Of a stretch of 49,063 bases of DNA, positions 1 to 7,591 are shown piece by piece. The position numbers and the translations under genes are program-made. The stretch is taken from assembly GCF_902826555.1 (NCBI RefSeq), contig NZ_CADEFI010000021.1, forward strand, positions 1-49,063, given 5' to 3'. This DNA is from an uncultured Hyphomicrobium sp. Its GTDB lineage: Bacteria; Pseudomonadota; Alphaproteobacteria; Rhizobiales; Hyphomicrobiaceae. The notes beneath the pieces were generated by a model. That model saw nothing but the letters and a program-made list of their open reading frames with translations. It had not been told where the DNA came from and did no database searches. The number at the start of each line of letters is the position of its first letter. Positions within the stretch are counted from its first letter, which is position 1.

Positions 1-2
1 AG

Positions 3-590
<588 letters not shown>

Positions 591-596
591 GATAAG

Positions 597-627
597 AAAA
601 ACCCCCGAGCGAACCTCGGGGGTTTTT
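597..627 (+). terminator. Rho-independent terminator of rpoD
   Basis: An 8-bp perfect stem, CCCCCGAG (602-609) with CTCGGGGG (615-622), closes a 5-base loop. It is flanked by A5 and T5, so it could work in both directions. It begins about 10 bases after the rpoD stop codon. Confidence 0.92.
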
Positions 628-693
628 CGTGATCATTACGTCTTTCCAGTTGCGCAAATTTAAGGACACAATCAAATTTCCGTCAATTTCTTC

Positions 694-727
694 TTTACAG
701 AATCAATGAGAACATATAGAGAACATC
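694..727 (+). promoter_or_regulatory. Putative SOS (LexA) operator GAAC-N7-GAAC over a probable promoter
   Basis: GAAC at 710-713 and GAAC at 721-724 are separated by exactly seven bases. This is the direct-repeat box established for LexA in several Alphaproteobacteria. Both copies sit in a longer repeated word, AGAACAT (709-715 and 720-726). A TATAGA at 715-720 with TTTACA at 694-699 (15-base spacer) could be the -10 and -35, which would put the transcript start near the ATG at 728. There is no Shine-Dalgarno sequence before that ATG, so the message may be leaderless. Promoter assignment is inference; the repeat and its spacing are exact. Confidence 0.6.
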
Positions 728-2113
728 ATGGTTGGGCAACGGATCCGCGATCCACTGCATGACTTGATTATTTTCGATAATTCCCAGTTGGAGCGCGTGC
801 TTTGGAAGGTGGTCCAAACCCGACCTTTCCAGAGGTTGCGGCGAGTTAAACAATTAGCCTTCTCTGAGCTTGTCTATCCTGGTGCCACTCATTCGCGTTT
901 TGCGCACAGCATCGGCGTTTTTCATACAGCCAAGAGGCTTCTGGAGGTGATCCGTCGCCATCAGAACGATAGGCAGTACGAGGCGAATGCAGCCCAGCAT
1001 GCGCTGGCAGCCGCCCTAGTTCACGATCTTGGTCACGGTCCCTTCAGTCACGCCTTTGAAACCGTCGGCAAAAAGCTCGGCTTGAAGATGATGGCCAATC
1101 ATGAGCTGGTCAGTGACGCACTAATTCGCTCGAGCGAAGTCGGCGAGGCGTTGAAGGAGTTGGGAAGCGGCGTACCCAATGATGTTGCGAATATCATAAA
1201 GGGCGTCGGCAAGCGCGACATCTATAGCGCGGTAGTGTCCAGCCAGTTTGATGCGGACCGCTTGGACTATATGCGAAGAGACCGCCTTATGACTGGGACA
1301 CAGCATGCCGCGATAGATTTTGAGTGGCTCCTCACTAACCTCGAGGTGGGCACAGTGCGGTACGGTGTTGACAAAGAATCCCTTGGCGAAATCGATACTT
1401 TCGTTCTTGGACAAAAGGCGTTCTATGCCGCAGAAGCCTTTGTTCTAGGCTTGTTTCAGCTCTACCCCACTGTGTATTTCCACAAAGCGACTCGCGGTGC
1501 GGAGAAGCTATTCGCGGAAATCTTCGCGAAGGCTGTCAAGCTCGTTCTCGATGGATCTGCTGCCAAAACCGGATTGCCTAACGGCCATCCGATTGTGAAG
1601 TTTGCGAAAGATCCCTCCAACCTAGATCGATTTCTTGATCTCGACGATGCAGTGGTGTTGGGTTCACTCTCACTCATGTGCGAGTCGAGTGACACTTTGC
1701 TTTCAGAGTGTTCCCGTCGTCTCCGTGACAGAAAGCTATATAAGTGCATCGACGTTAGGGTGAAGCTTGCTGCAGGAGGCGGTGATTCCGTCCAGCAACA
1801 GGCAGAAGTTGATCGCGCCTGTGAAGTTGTCGAAGGCAAATTGCTCGAATGGGCAGGAGCGACAGATGGCTCACCGCGCATCCTAATCGATAGAGCTAGC
1901 AGATCGACCTATAATCGCCTATCGGAGTCCAAAGGTCCGCTAGAGCAGATAAATATTCGAGCTCCGGGTGGTGCATTAGTTGATCTTGAGAGCGTGTCGA
2001 AGGTGGTCGCGGCCAGCGGAACATTTCGATTGTTTCGCGTGTACTACAAGCAGGAGGACGCACAGGCTAAGGAGCAGATCGAGAAAATCGTTGAGGGGGA
2101 AAAGCAACGATGA
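728..2113 (+). CDS. SAMHD1-like HD-domain metal-dependent phosphohydrolase (YwfO-like)
   Basis: This 461-residue protein opens with the family hallmark RIRDPLHD and has a complete HD-domain metal site. His60 is in THSRFAHSIG, His99-Asp100 is in VHDLGHGPFSH, and Asp177 is in FDADRLDYMRRD, which lines up with the SAMHD1 motif FDVDKWDYFARD. The family includes dNTP triphosphohydrolases and other nucleotide phosphohydrolases; the actual substrate cannot be read from sequence. The ATG at 728 is favoured because RIRDPLHD normally begins within the first few residues, although no Shine-Dalgarno precedes it. The stop overlaps the next gene by four bases (ATGA), so the two are probably translationally coupled. 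GC is well below the surroundings (line 1921-1980 is 50%, line 4081-4140 is 73%). The SOS-type box directly upstream suggests induction by DNA damage. Confidence 0.88.
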   Translation: MVGQRIRDPLHDLIIFDNSQLERVLWKVVQTRPFQRLRRVKQLAFSELVYPGATHSRFAHSIGVFHTAKRLLEVIRRHQNDRQYEANAAQHALAAALVHDLGHGPFSHAFETVGKKLGLKMMANHELVSDALIRSSEVGEALKELGSGVPNDVANIIKGVGKRDIYSAVVSSQFDADRLDYMRRDRLMTGTQHAAIDFEWLLTNLEVGTVRYGVDKESLGEIDTFVLGQKAFYAAEAFVLGLFQLYPTVYFHKATRGAEKLFAEIFAKAVKLVLDGSAAKTGLPNGHPIVKFAKDPSNLDRFLDLDDAVVLGSLSLMCESSDTLLSECSRRLRDRKLYKCIDVRVKLAAGGGDSVQQQAEVDRACEVVEGKLLEWAGATDGSPRILIDRASRSTYNRLSESKGPLEQINIRAPGGALVDLESVSKVVAASGTFRLFRVYYKQEDAQAKEQIEKIVEGEKQR

Positions 2114-2625
2114 CAAGGCGTCTCAACATAGATTCTGTGGCGCGAATTATTTCCGATGCTGGCGGAGAGGTCGTCGGCCGCACGAAACTGCAGAAGCTCA
2201 CCTACCTACTTGAGGCTGCGGGCCTCGGAGAGGGTTTCAGTTTCGAGTACAAGCACTATGGTCCGTATTCGGAAGAGCTGACCTACACTTCCAAGCGTGC
2301 GAGTGTGCTTGGCACTATCCGAGAGAGCGAGCAGCAGGCCGCTTGGGGCGGCTTCTATACAATTTACTCAGTTACGCCAATCGCACCGCCGCGATCAGAG
2401 CCGCATAGGCGCTTGGCTCGGGAAGCTGCGCATGCTGATTCCGTTCTTCTTGAACTTGCTGCGACGGCTTTGTTTCTCCGACAGGAGGAGGGCATGGTCG
2501 ACGCATGGGAAGAGACGGCTCGTCGAAAGCCCGACAAAGCAAGCAATGGGCGCCTGGATGCTGCAAAGCAGCTTTATTCTCAACTACGGCAAATCCCAAC
2601 TCCTCGGCAATTGCCGGAATTGTGA
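2110..2625 (+). CDS. YwgA/SocA-like (Panacea/DUF4065-type) partner protein
   Basis: A 171-residue protein whose N-terminal half carries GRTKLQKLTYLLE (23-35) and YKHYGPYSEEL (47-57). These are the signatures shared by YwgA, SocA and the Panacea (DUF4065) fold. SocA acts as a proteolytic adaptor-antitoxin, and Panacea proteins serve as antitoxins to many toxins; whether that applies here is inference. The start ATG overlaps the HD gene stop (ATGA), so the pair should be made together. As I recall, Bacillus subtilis also has an HD gene (ywfO) next to ywgA, which would argue for a conserved functional pair. The C-terminal 60 residues are charged and not recognised. The unit ends before the terminator at 2744-2775. 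Confidence 0.75.
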   Translation: MTRRLNIDSVARIISDAGGEVVGRTKLQKLTYLLEAAGLGEGFSFEYKHYGPYSEELTYTSKRASVLGTIRESEQQAAWGGFYTIYSVTPIAPPRSEPHRRLAREAAHADSVLLELAATALFLRQEEGMVDAWEETARRKPDKASNGRLDAAKQLYSQLRQIPTPRQLPEL

Positions 2626-2743
2626 AAATAGAACATCCGTGTGTTGCGGCGGTGCTTAGAACATCCGCCCACTCCGACATGAACTTGCCGATCTGGCGCG
2701 GCAGGAAATTCATGATGGCCGCGTCCTGGACAACTGGTCCAAG

Positions 2744-2775
2744 AAAAAAGCCCCCGAGAAATTCGGGGGCTTTTT
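2744..2775. terminator. Bidirectional terminator between the HD-YwgA unit and the 2793-2984 gene
   Basis: Stem GCCCCCGA (2750-2757) pairs with TCGGGGGC (2763-2770) around a 5-base loop, flanked by A6 and T5. It can end transcripts arriving from both sides. Its core closely resembles the rpoD terminator at 597-627. Confidence 0.9.
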
Positions 2776-2792
2776 GTTGGGTGAGTGGATGG

Positions 2793-2984
2793 CTAGGCGC
2801 TGAGGCGATTGCGGCGCGCGCGGAGGCTGCGGGCGAAGCGCAGCACGGCGACGGCGGCCGTTCGTCCCTCGCGCGTCTCGAGAGACGCATAGCGGCGGGC
2901 CTGCGCCTTGGCATGCTCGATGACGCTCCTATACGTCTCGTCGCGAACCTGAGCGGCCTCGGCCTGGTATCCTGTCATTTGCAT
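2793..2984 (-). CDS. Small hypothetical Arg/Ala-rich protein, 63 aa
   Basis: I do not recognise this family. The 63-residue product is basic and predicted helical, with a run of arginines in its last 15 residues (FARSLRARRNR). A good ribosome-binding site (GGAGG, seven bases before the ATG) and high-GC codon use like the core genome support it as real. It converges on the HD-YwgA unit and shares its bidirectional terminator. No signal peptide or membrane segment is visible. Confidence 0.6.
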   Translation of the reverse strand: MQMTGYQAEAAQVRDETYRSVIEHAKAQARRYASLETREGRTAAVAVLRFARSLRARRNRLSA

Positions 2985-3168
2985 CGATCATCCTCCGCAC
3001 GGGTTGAACTGCCGAGAGATGTAGGCGCGCGACGTGGCTGTGCAACGGCGCTAATGCGGCGAAAATCTTACAAAATGTTCAAATCGCTGCAGATCGCTGC
3101 AACAGACCTCACGCCACCCTCAACCTTGCATCTTCACTGCATCGGCTGGCGGCTTTAGCTTCCGCTTC

Positions 3169-3648
3169 ATGACAGAACCGCTCGATATCAAGGCAAAGGC
3201 GCCGTGGCCGGCGGGCGTGTTGAGCAATTTCGCGCCGCATGCGTTCACGTTCGATGGTGTTCGCTGCTCGTCGATGGAGGGCTTGCTGCAGTCTCTCAAG
3301 ATCGCGGATACGGCGGAGCAGGAGCGCGTCTGTGGTTTGGATGGGCCGGTCGCGCAGAGCGTCGGGCGCAAGCACGACTGGCAAACCACGGGGACGCTCT
3401 GGTGGCGCGGCGCCGCCTATGACCGGCTCTCCGACGCCTATCAGGGGCTGCTCGACCGCGCCTATCAGGCGCTGTTCGACCAGGCGAAGAAATTCCGCGA
3501 CGCGCTCGAGGCCACCGGGGATGCGCGCCTGACGCACAGCTTTGGCAAGACCGATCCGACCGAGACCATTCTGACCGCCGACGAGCTCTGCTCGCGGCTG
3601 GAGCGGCTAAGGAGCGGGCAGTCGCTGTTGAAGAGGTCCGACGCATGA
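3169..3648 (+). CDS. NADAR (YbiA-like) domain protein
   Basis: A 159-residue protein that is essentially one NADAR domain. It contains LSNFAPHAFTFDGVRCSSME near residues 19-38, corresponding to the family motif around SNF-x-P and the following Ser/Glu, and a C-terminal FGKTDPTETILT segment. NADAR proteins are N-glycosidases acting on ADP-ribose-type or riboflavin-pathway intermediates (YbiA/RibX), and some remove ADP-ribose from nucleic acid. The substrate here is unknown. The ORF overlaps the next gene by four bases (ATGA), so it is coupled to the aldose epimerase-like gene. No clear Shine-Dalgarno precedes the ATG. Confidence 0.8.
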   Translation: MTEPLDIKAKAPWPAGVLSNFAPHAFTFDGVRCSSMEGLLQSLKIADTAEQERVCGLDGPVAQSVGRKHDWQTTGTLWWRGAAYDRLSDAYQGLLDRAYQALFDQAKKFRDALEATGDARLTHSFGKTDPTETILTADELCSRLERLRSGQSLLKRSDA

Positions 3649-4523
3649 CCGCCGACACCCTTGCCATCTCCGGTCCCGGCCTTTCCGCCGAGATCAATCC
3701 GCTCGGAGCGGAGCTTTGGACGCTGCGCGATGGAGACGGGCGCGACCTGCTCTGGACGGGCGACGCGGCGTTCTGGAGCGGGCGGGCGCCGATCTTGTTT
3801 CCGATCGTCGGCACGGTCGCCGGCGATACCTATCGCGTCGGCGACACGGCCTACACGTTGCCGCGGCACGGGTTCGCGCGGCGGCGACGGTTCGCTCCGG
3901 TCGAGGCGCGCGCCGATCGCGTCACGCTGCGGCTCACGAGCGACGACGAGACGCGCGCCGTCTACCCGTTCGCGTTTCAGCTCGATCTTGCCTTCGCGGC
4001 GAGCGGCGCGCGGCTCGACATCGCCGCCGAGCTTACCAACACCGGCGGCGGGCCGCTCCCCGCGAGCTTCGGCTATCATCCGGCGTTCCTGTGGCCGCTG
4101 CCCTACGGGGCTGCGCGCGCCGAGCATCGGATCCTGTTCGAAGTGGCGGAGACGGCGTCGGCGCATCGCCCCGATGCGCAGGGGCTCATCGTTCCCGCGT
4201 CGCGACCGGCTCAGCTCGACGGGCGGACGCTCACGCTCGACGATGCGCTATTCGCCGACGGCGCGCTGGTCCTCACCGAGCTCAAGAGCCGGTCCCTCAC
4301 CTACGGTGCGGCGACAGGACCGCACCTCCGTATCACCGCTCCCGACACGCCGCATCTCGGCATCTGGTCCATGCGGACTGCGCCGTTCGTCTGCATCGAG
4401 CCGTGGCAGGGCTATGCCGATCCGGCGGGATTTGAAGGTGAAATCTGGGACAAGCCGGGCATCGTGCGCGTTGAACCGGGCGCGCGGCGCTCCTGGCGCA
4501 TGGGCATCGAGCTTCTGGATTAA
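3645..4523 (+). CDS. Aldose 1-epimerase family protein
   Basis: This 292-residue cytoplasmic protein matches the galactose mutarotase-like superfamily (YeaD/GalM-like). It has the early segment INPLGAELWTLRD, then ILFPIVG, the RHGFARRR histidine motif, FGYHPAFLWPL with the second conserved histidine, and a late CIEPWQG motif. The last motif carries the conserved catalytic glutamate region. These enzymes interconvert alpha and beta anomers of hexoses or hexose-6-phosphates. Coupling to the NADAR gene (ATGA overlap) suggests a sugar or nucleotide-sugar connection, but the substrate is not determinable. Confidence 0.9.
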   Translation: MTADTLAISGPGLSAEINPLGAELWTLRDGDGRDLLWTGDAAFWSGRAPILFPIVGTVAGDTYRVGDTAYTLPRHGFARRRRFAPVEARADRVTLRLTSDDETRAVYPFAFQLDLAFAASGARLDIAAELTNTGGGPLPASFGYHPAFLWPLPYGAARAEHRILFEVAETASAHRPDAQGLIVPASRPAQLDGRTLTLDDALFADGALVLTELKSRSLTYGAATGPHLRITAPDTPHLGIWSMRTAPFVCIEPWQGYADPAGFEGEIWDKPGIVRVEPGARRSWRMGIELLD

Positions 4524-4586
4524 AGCTTTGTCATCGGGTTCGGCGCCGGGGCCATGATACGCTGATCGCACAGGAGACGTGTGCGC

Positions 4587-5339
4587 ATGCCAATCCCGCG
4601 CTTCGAGCACCAGAGCCAGAAGGTCGTCTCCAGCGCCGCGTTCGGGCCGCTTGCGACGGCGGCGCTGATCCTTGCCGTCTGGCTCACCGGTTCAGCCGGG
4701 GCCGCGCACGCGACGGACAAGATCATCGGCAATGCGCCTCTCCCCCAACAGGAGATCGCAATGCCTCCGGACCTTCCGGACATCGGCAAATGGATGTTCG
4801 ACAAGGACGGGACGATCGCGCACTGGCTCGGCCAGATCGTCGACGGCAAAAAGCTGCACGAGCCGATCAATGTCATTCTCATCGATGCGTCGTCCGCCAG
4901 CCCCGACCAGGCGCGGGCAAGGCTTAAGGCGGCGACCAAGGCGGCCGGCTATCCCGTGCGCATGGGACATTCAACCGGGTATCGCGGCTTCATCGGCGGA
5001 GATCTTTTCAGCCAGCTGCCGCAGGGCCGTGACGATGCCTTCTCCAACCGCATTTTCGAAGAGACCAATAACCACGGGCGCATCTTCGGGCCGTATCCCT
5101 CCAGCCGCGGATACGTCTTCATCGGCGCCTTCAGCCGCGAAAGCGTGGACCTCATCCGCGATCCGCCGCACCGATACGCCTCGTTCAACGCGGCACGGGA
5201 TGATTTTGCGCGGGCTCTTGCGGCCCACACCGGGTTTCGGCCATCCAACATGGTGGCTCTCGATAACGCGATTTCAGATGACCCGCATGTCACAACCGGC
5301 GATCATGACGGTCATGCCGTCGTCCTCGAAATGAAGTGA
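4587..5339 (+). CDS. Exported or membrane-anchored protein of unknown function, partner of the channel-like protein
   Basis: I do not recognise a named family with certainty; the central part (HEPINVILID, then an HRYASFNAARDDFA segment) is weakly reminiscent of LssY C-terminal-type domains. The 250-residue product has a cytoplasmic N-tail, one hydrophobic segment (about residues 21-40, ending AGAAHA) and a soluble remainder outside. The ATG at 4587 is preferred over GTG at 4581 because the tail RFEHQSQKVVSSAAF then aligns with the start of the next protein (GFEPRRQKVISRTAF). An AGGAG lies at 4572-4576. The stop is only six bases before the next ATG, so they form an operon. Confidence 0.65.
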   Translation: MPIPRFEHQSQKVVSSAAFGPLATAALILAVWLTGSAGAAHATDKIIGNAPLPQQEIAMPPDLPDIGKWMFDKDGTIAHWLGQIVDGKKLHEPINVILIDASSASPDQARARLKAATKAAGYPVRMGHSTGYRGFIGGDLFSQLPQGRDDAFSNRIFEETNNHGRIFGPYPSSRGYVFIGAFSRESVDLIRDPPHRYASFNAARDDFARALAAHTGFRPSNMVALDNAISDDPHVTTGDHDGHAVVLEMK

Positions 5340-5344
5340 CGCCC

Positions 5345-5704
5345 ATGCTCACAGGCTTCGAACCCAGACGTCAGAAAGTGATCTCGCGTACCGCATTTGC
5401 GATGCGCATGGCGCGGGCCATCGGATTGTGGGCGCTGCTGACGTTCAGCGGGCTCGTGATCGGAATGATCGGATACGCATGGACCGAAGGCATGGGGCTT
5501 GCAGATTCGTTCGTCAACGCGGCGATGATCCTGTCAGGCATGGGGCCCGTCTCCGAGTTGCATACGACGGCCGGCAAGGTGTTCGCCGGCTTGTACGCGA
5601 TCCTGTCGGGGCTCATCATCGTCATCGGCGCGGGCTTCGTTCTGGCGCCGATCGCGCATCGCGTGCTGCATCACTTCCACGTCGAAACGGGCAAGGGGGA
5701 CTAG
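5345..5704 (+). CDS. Two-TM ion-channel-like membrane protein with a degenerate selectivity filter
   Basis: A 119-residue protein with TM1 at about 25-46, a re-entrant-looking segment at 51-69, TM2 at about 76-102 and a His-rich tail. The layout and residues around TM2 (TTAGKVFAGLYAILSG) resemble the pore module of two-TM potassium channels. Where TVGYGD would stand there is SGMGPV, so potassium selectivity is unlikely. Its N-terminus repeats that of the upstream protein (F-E-x3-Q-K-V-x-S-x-x-A-F). A GTG at 5336 overlapping the upstream stop is an alternative start; the shared N-tail favours ATG 5345. Function is unknown, and a pore or sensor is inference. Confidence 0.7.
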   Translation: MLTGFEPRRQKVISRTAFAMRMARAIGLWALLTFSGLVIGMIGYAWTEGMGLADSFVNAAMILSGMGPVSELHTTAGKVFAGLYAILSGLIIVIGAGFVLAPIAHRVLHHFHVETGKGD

Positions 5705-5706
5705 GG

Positions 5707-6279
5707 TTGGCTCTGCGCGTGTATCTCGCCGGCCCCGAGGTGTTCTTTCCCAATGCCGCCGCGCAAGGCGAGGAGAAGAAGCGACTTTGCGCGGAGCTCG
5801 GCTTCGAGGGCGTCTACCCGCTCGACAATGTCATCGGGGACGCGGCGTCGCTCAAGCGCGCGGATGTGGCGCGTGCCATCAGCCACGGCAACGAGCGGCT
5901 GATGCGCTCGTGCGACCTCGTGGTCGCCAATTGCACGCCCTTTCGCGGGCCGAGCATGGATGTGGGGACCGCGTTCGAAATCGGCTTCATGCGGGCGCTC
6001 GGCAAGCCGACGTTCGGTTACTCGAACGTAGCAGGCGACTATGCGGCGCGCGTGAAGGCCACGCCCGCTACGGCGCGGGCCGCCTGGGACAGCGAGACGC
6101 GCGGCGCGGACATCGAGGACTTCGGGCTCGCCGAGAACCTGATGATCGCGGTCGCCGTCATGGAGGCGGGCGGCACGTTCGTCGCCCGCGACGCGCCGGA
6201 GGATTGCGTGCTGTCGGATCTCGCGGCCTTCCGAGCCTGCCTCGCACTCGCACGGCGCGTGCTCGGCGAGACGGATTAG
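5707..6279 (+). CDS. Nucleoside 2-deoxyribosyltransferase
   Basis: A 190-residue cytoplasmic enzyme that swaps the base of 2'-deoxynucleosides in salvage. It begins LALRVYLAGPEVF, the nucleotide-binding strand of the family, and has DLVVANCTPFRGPSMDVGTA followed by FEIGFMRALGKP. Glu91 in that last motif is the expected nucleophile. No ATG is available; TTG at 5707 is chosen because AAGGGGGA lies six bases upstream and the protein must include YLAGPE, but GTG at 5719 is possible. It follows the channel-like gene by two bases and converges with the nucleoside transporter, overlapping it by four bases. Confidence 0.88.
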   Translation: MALRVYLAGPEVFFPNAAAQGEEKKRLCAELGFEGVYPLDNVIGDAASLKRADVARAISHGNERLMRSCDLVVANCTPFRGPSMDVGTAFEIGFMRALGKPTFGYSNVAGDYAARVKATPATARAAWDSETRGADIEDFGLAENLMIAVAVMEAGGTFVARDAPEDCVLSDLAAFRACLALARRVLGETD

Positions 6280-7550
6280 GGCGCCGTCAAGACGCCGACG
6301 ACGGCGGCGGTCATGAGGGTAGCGAGCGTGCCGGACACGATGGTCTTGGCGCCCAGCTCCACGATCTCGGCGCGCCGTCCGGGCACCATCGCCACCATGC
6401 CGCCGATCATGATGCCGAGGCTGCCCAGATTGGCAAAGCCACAGAGCGCATAGGCCATGAGCAGGCGCGAGCGCTCCGACAGTGCCTCGGCCGGCGTTTC
6501 GGCGAGCTTCAGATAGGCGACGAACTCATTGAGCACGGTCTTGATGCCGATCAGGGATCCCGCCGTACCGCATTCGCTCCACGGCACGCCGATCAGCCAG
6601 GCGAGCGGGGCCAGCAGCCATCCCAGAATGCCCTCGATGGTCAGCGTGAGGCCCAACGGGGCCGAGGCGAAAGCGAGCAGCTTGTTGGCGAGCGCTACAA
6701 GGGCCACGGCCACGATCAGCATGGCCGTGATGTTGACGAGCAGTGCGATGCCTTCGCGGGTGCCCTGGGCAATCGCATCGACGCTTGAGCGCGTGGGGTC
6801 GACCGCGATCGCGGTCTTGTCGTCCGCGGCGACCGGCACGGCTTTGCTCGGAACCATCAGGGCGGCGAACATGAGCGCGGCCGGTGCGCTGATGATGGAG
6901 GCGACCATCAGATGCCCAGCGGCGCCGGGGATCTTTGGTTCGAGGATGCTCGCATAAAGTGCGAGCACGGTGCCGGCGACGGTCGCCATGCCGACCGTCA
7001 TGGTGGCGAAGAGGTCGCCGCGGCTCATGGCAGCGAGGTAGGGGCGCACGAGCAGCGGCGCCTCCACCATGCCGACGAAGATATTGGCGGCGGCCGAGGT
7101 GCCGACGGGGCCCGTCAGTGCGAATGCGCGCTCGAGCACCCAGCCGATGGCCGCCACCACCCGCTGCAGCACGCCCCAGTGATAGAGCAGCCGCGACAGG
7201 GCGCTGATCACCAGTACCAGCGGCAGGGCATGCAAGGCGAGGACGAAGCTGTTCTCGGGGCGAATGGTCTCGAACGGCGGCGGCGCCCCGGCCAGATAGC
7301 CAAAGACGAGTCGCGTGCCGGCGTTGGTCGCGTCTTGCAGGGCGGCAACGAGGCCGGCGGCCCAATCGAAGACGACGCGCGAGGCGGGAAGCGCCAGCAT
7401 GAGCGCCGCAATCGCAAGCTGCAATCCGATGCCGGCCACCAGGATGCGCAGGAGACGCGGGCCGGTCACGGCGCTGCGATCTTCCGAAATCGCCCAGGCG
7501 ATAGCCGGCAGCAGCGCCAGCCCGAGCAGGCTTTGCCCCTGCAGCTCCAT
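6276..7550 (-). CDS. nupC: NupC-type concentrative nucleoside transporter
   Basis: A 424-residue inner-membrane protein of the CNT family, which imports nucleosides with protons or sodium. Multiple hydrophobic helices are visible. Family landmarks include the central gate region GTSAAANIFVGMVEAPLLVRPYL and the late repeat GVPWSECGTAGSLIGIKTVLNEFVAY, which normally carries the nucleoside-binding Asn/Glu residues. Length matches bacterial NupC (about 400). Its 3' end overlaps the convergent deoxyribosyltransferase, so import and salvage genes sit tail to tail. Specificity for purine or pyrimidine nucleosides cannot be read. Confidence 0.92.
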   Translation of the reverse strand: MELQGQSLLGLALLPAIAWAISEDRSAVTGPRLLRILVAGIGLQLAIAALMLALPASRVVFDWAAGLVAALQDATNAGTRLVFGYLAGAPPPFETIRPENSFVLALHALPLVLVISALSRLLYHWGVLQRVVAAIGWVLERAFALTGPVGTSAAANIFVGMVEAPLLVRPYLAAMSRGDLFATMTVGMATVAGTVLALYASILEPKIPGAAGHLMVASIISAPAALMFAALMVPSKAVPVAADDKTAIAVDPTRSSVDAIAQGTREGIALLVNITAMLIVAVALVALANKLLAFASAPLGLTLTIEGILGWLLAPLAWLIGVPWSECGTAGSLIGIKTVLNEFVAYLKLAETPAEALSERSRLLMAYALCGFANLGSLGIMIGGMVAMVPGRRAEIVELGAKTIVSGTLATLMTAAVVGVLTAP

Positions 7551-7591
7551 GTCGCCCGCCCCCCTTCGCGCTCGGTCCCGGCGCCAGTAAT

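Noticed and set aside
2630-2667. Second pair of AGAACAT-containing words as another LexA box
   Set aside because: The two GAAC words are 24 bases apart, not 7, and lie after the last gene of the unit.
2668-2743. Possible remnant of a minus-strand gene (MNFLPRQIGKFMSEWADVL)
   Set aside because: The stretch reads plausibly and has higher GC than the HD-YwgA unit, but it is too short, has no family match by eye and runs into the antisense of YwgA.
5787-6788. Long plus-strand frame over the deoxyribosyltransferase and NupC
   Set aside because: It is antisense to most of nupC and out of frame with the enzyme gene. Its Arg/Gly-rich composition is the usual shadow of high-GC coding sequence.
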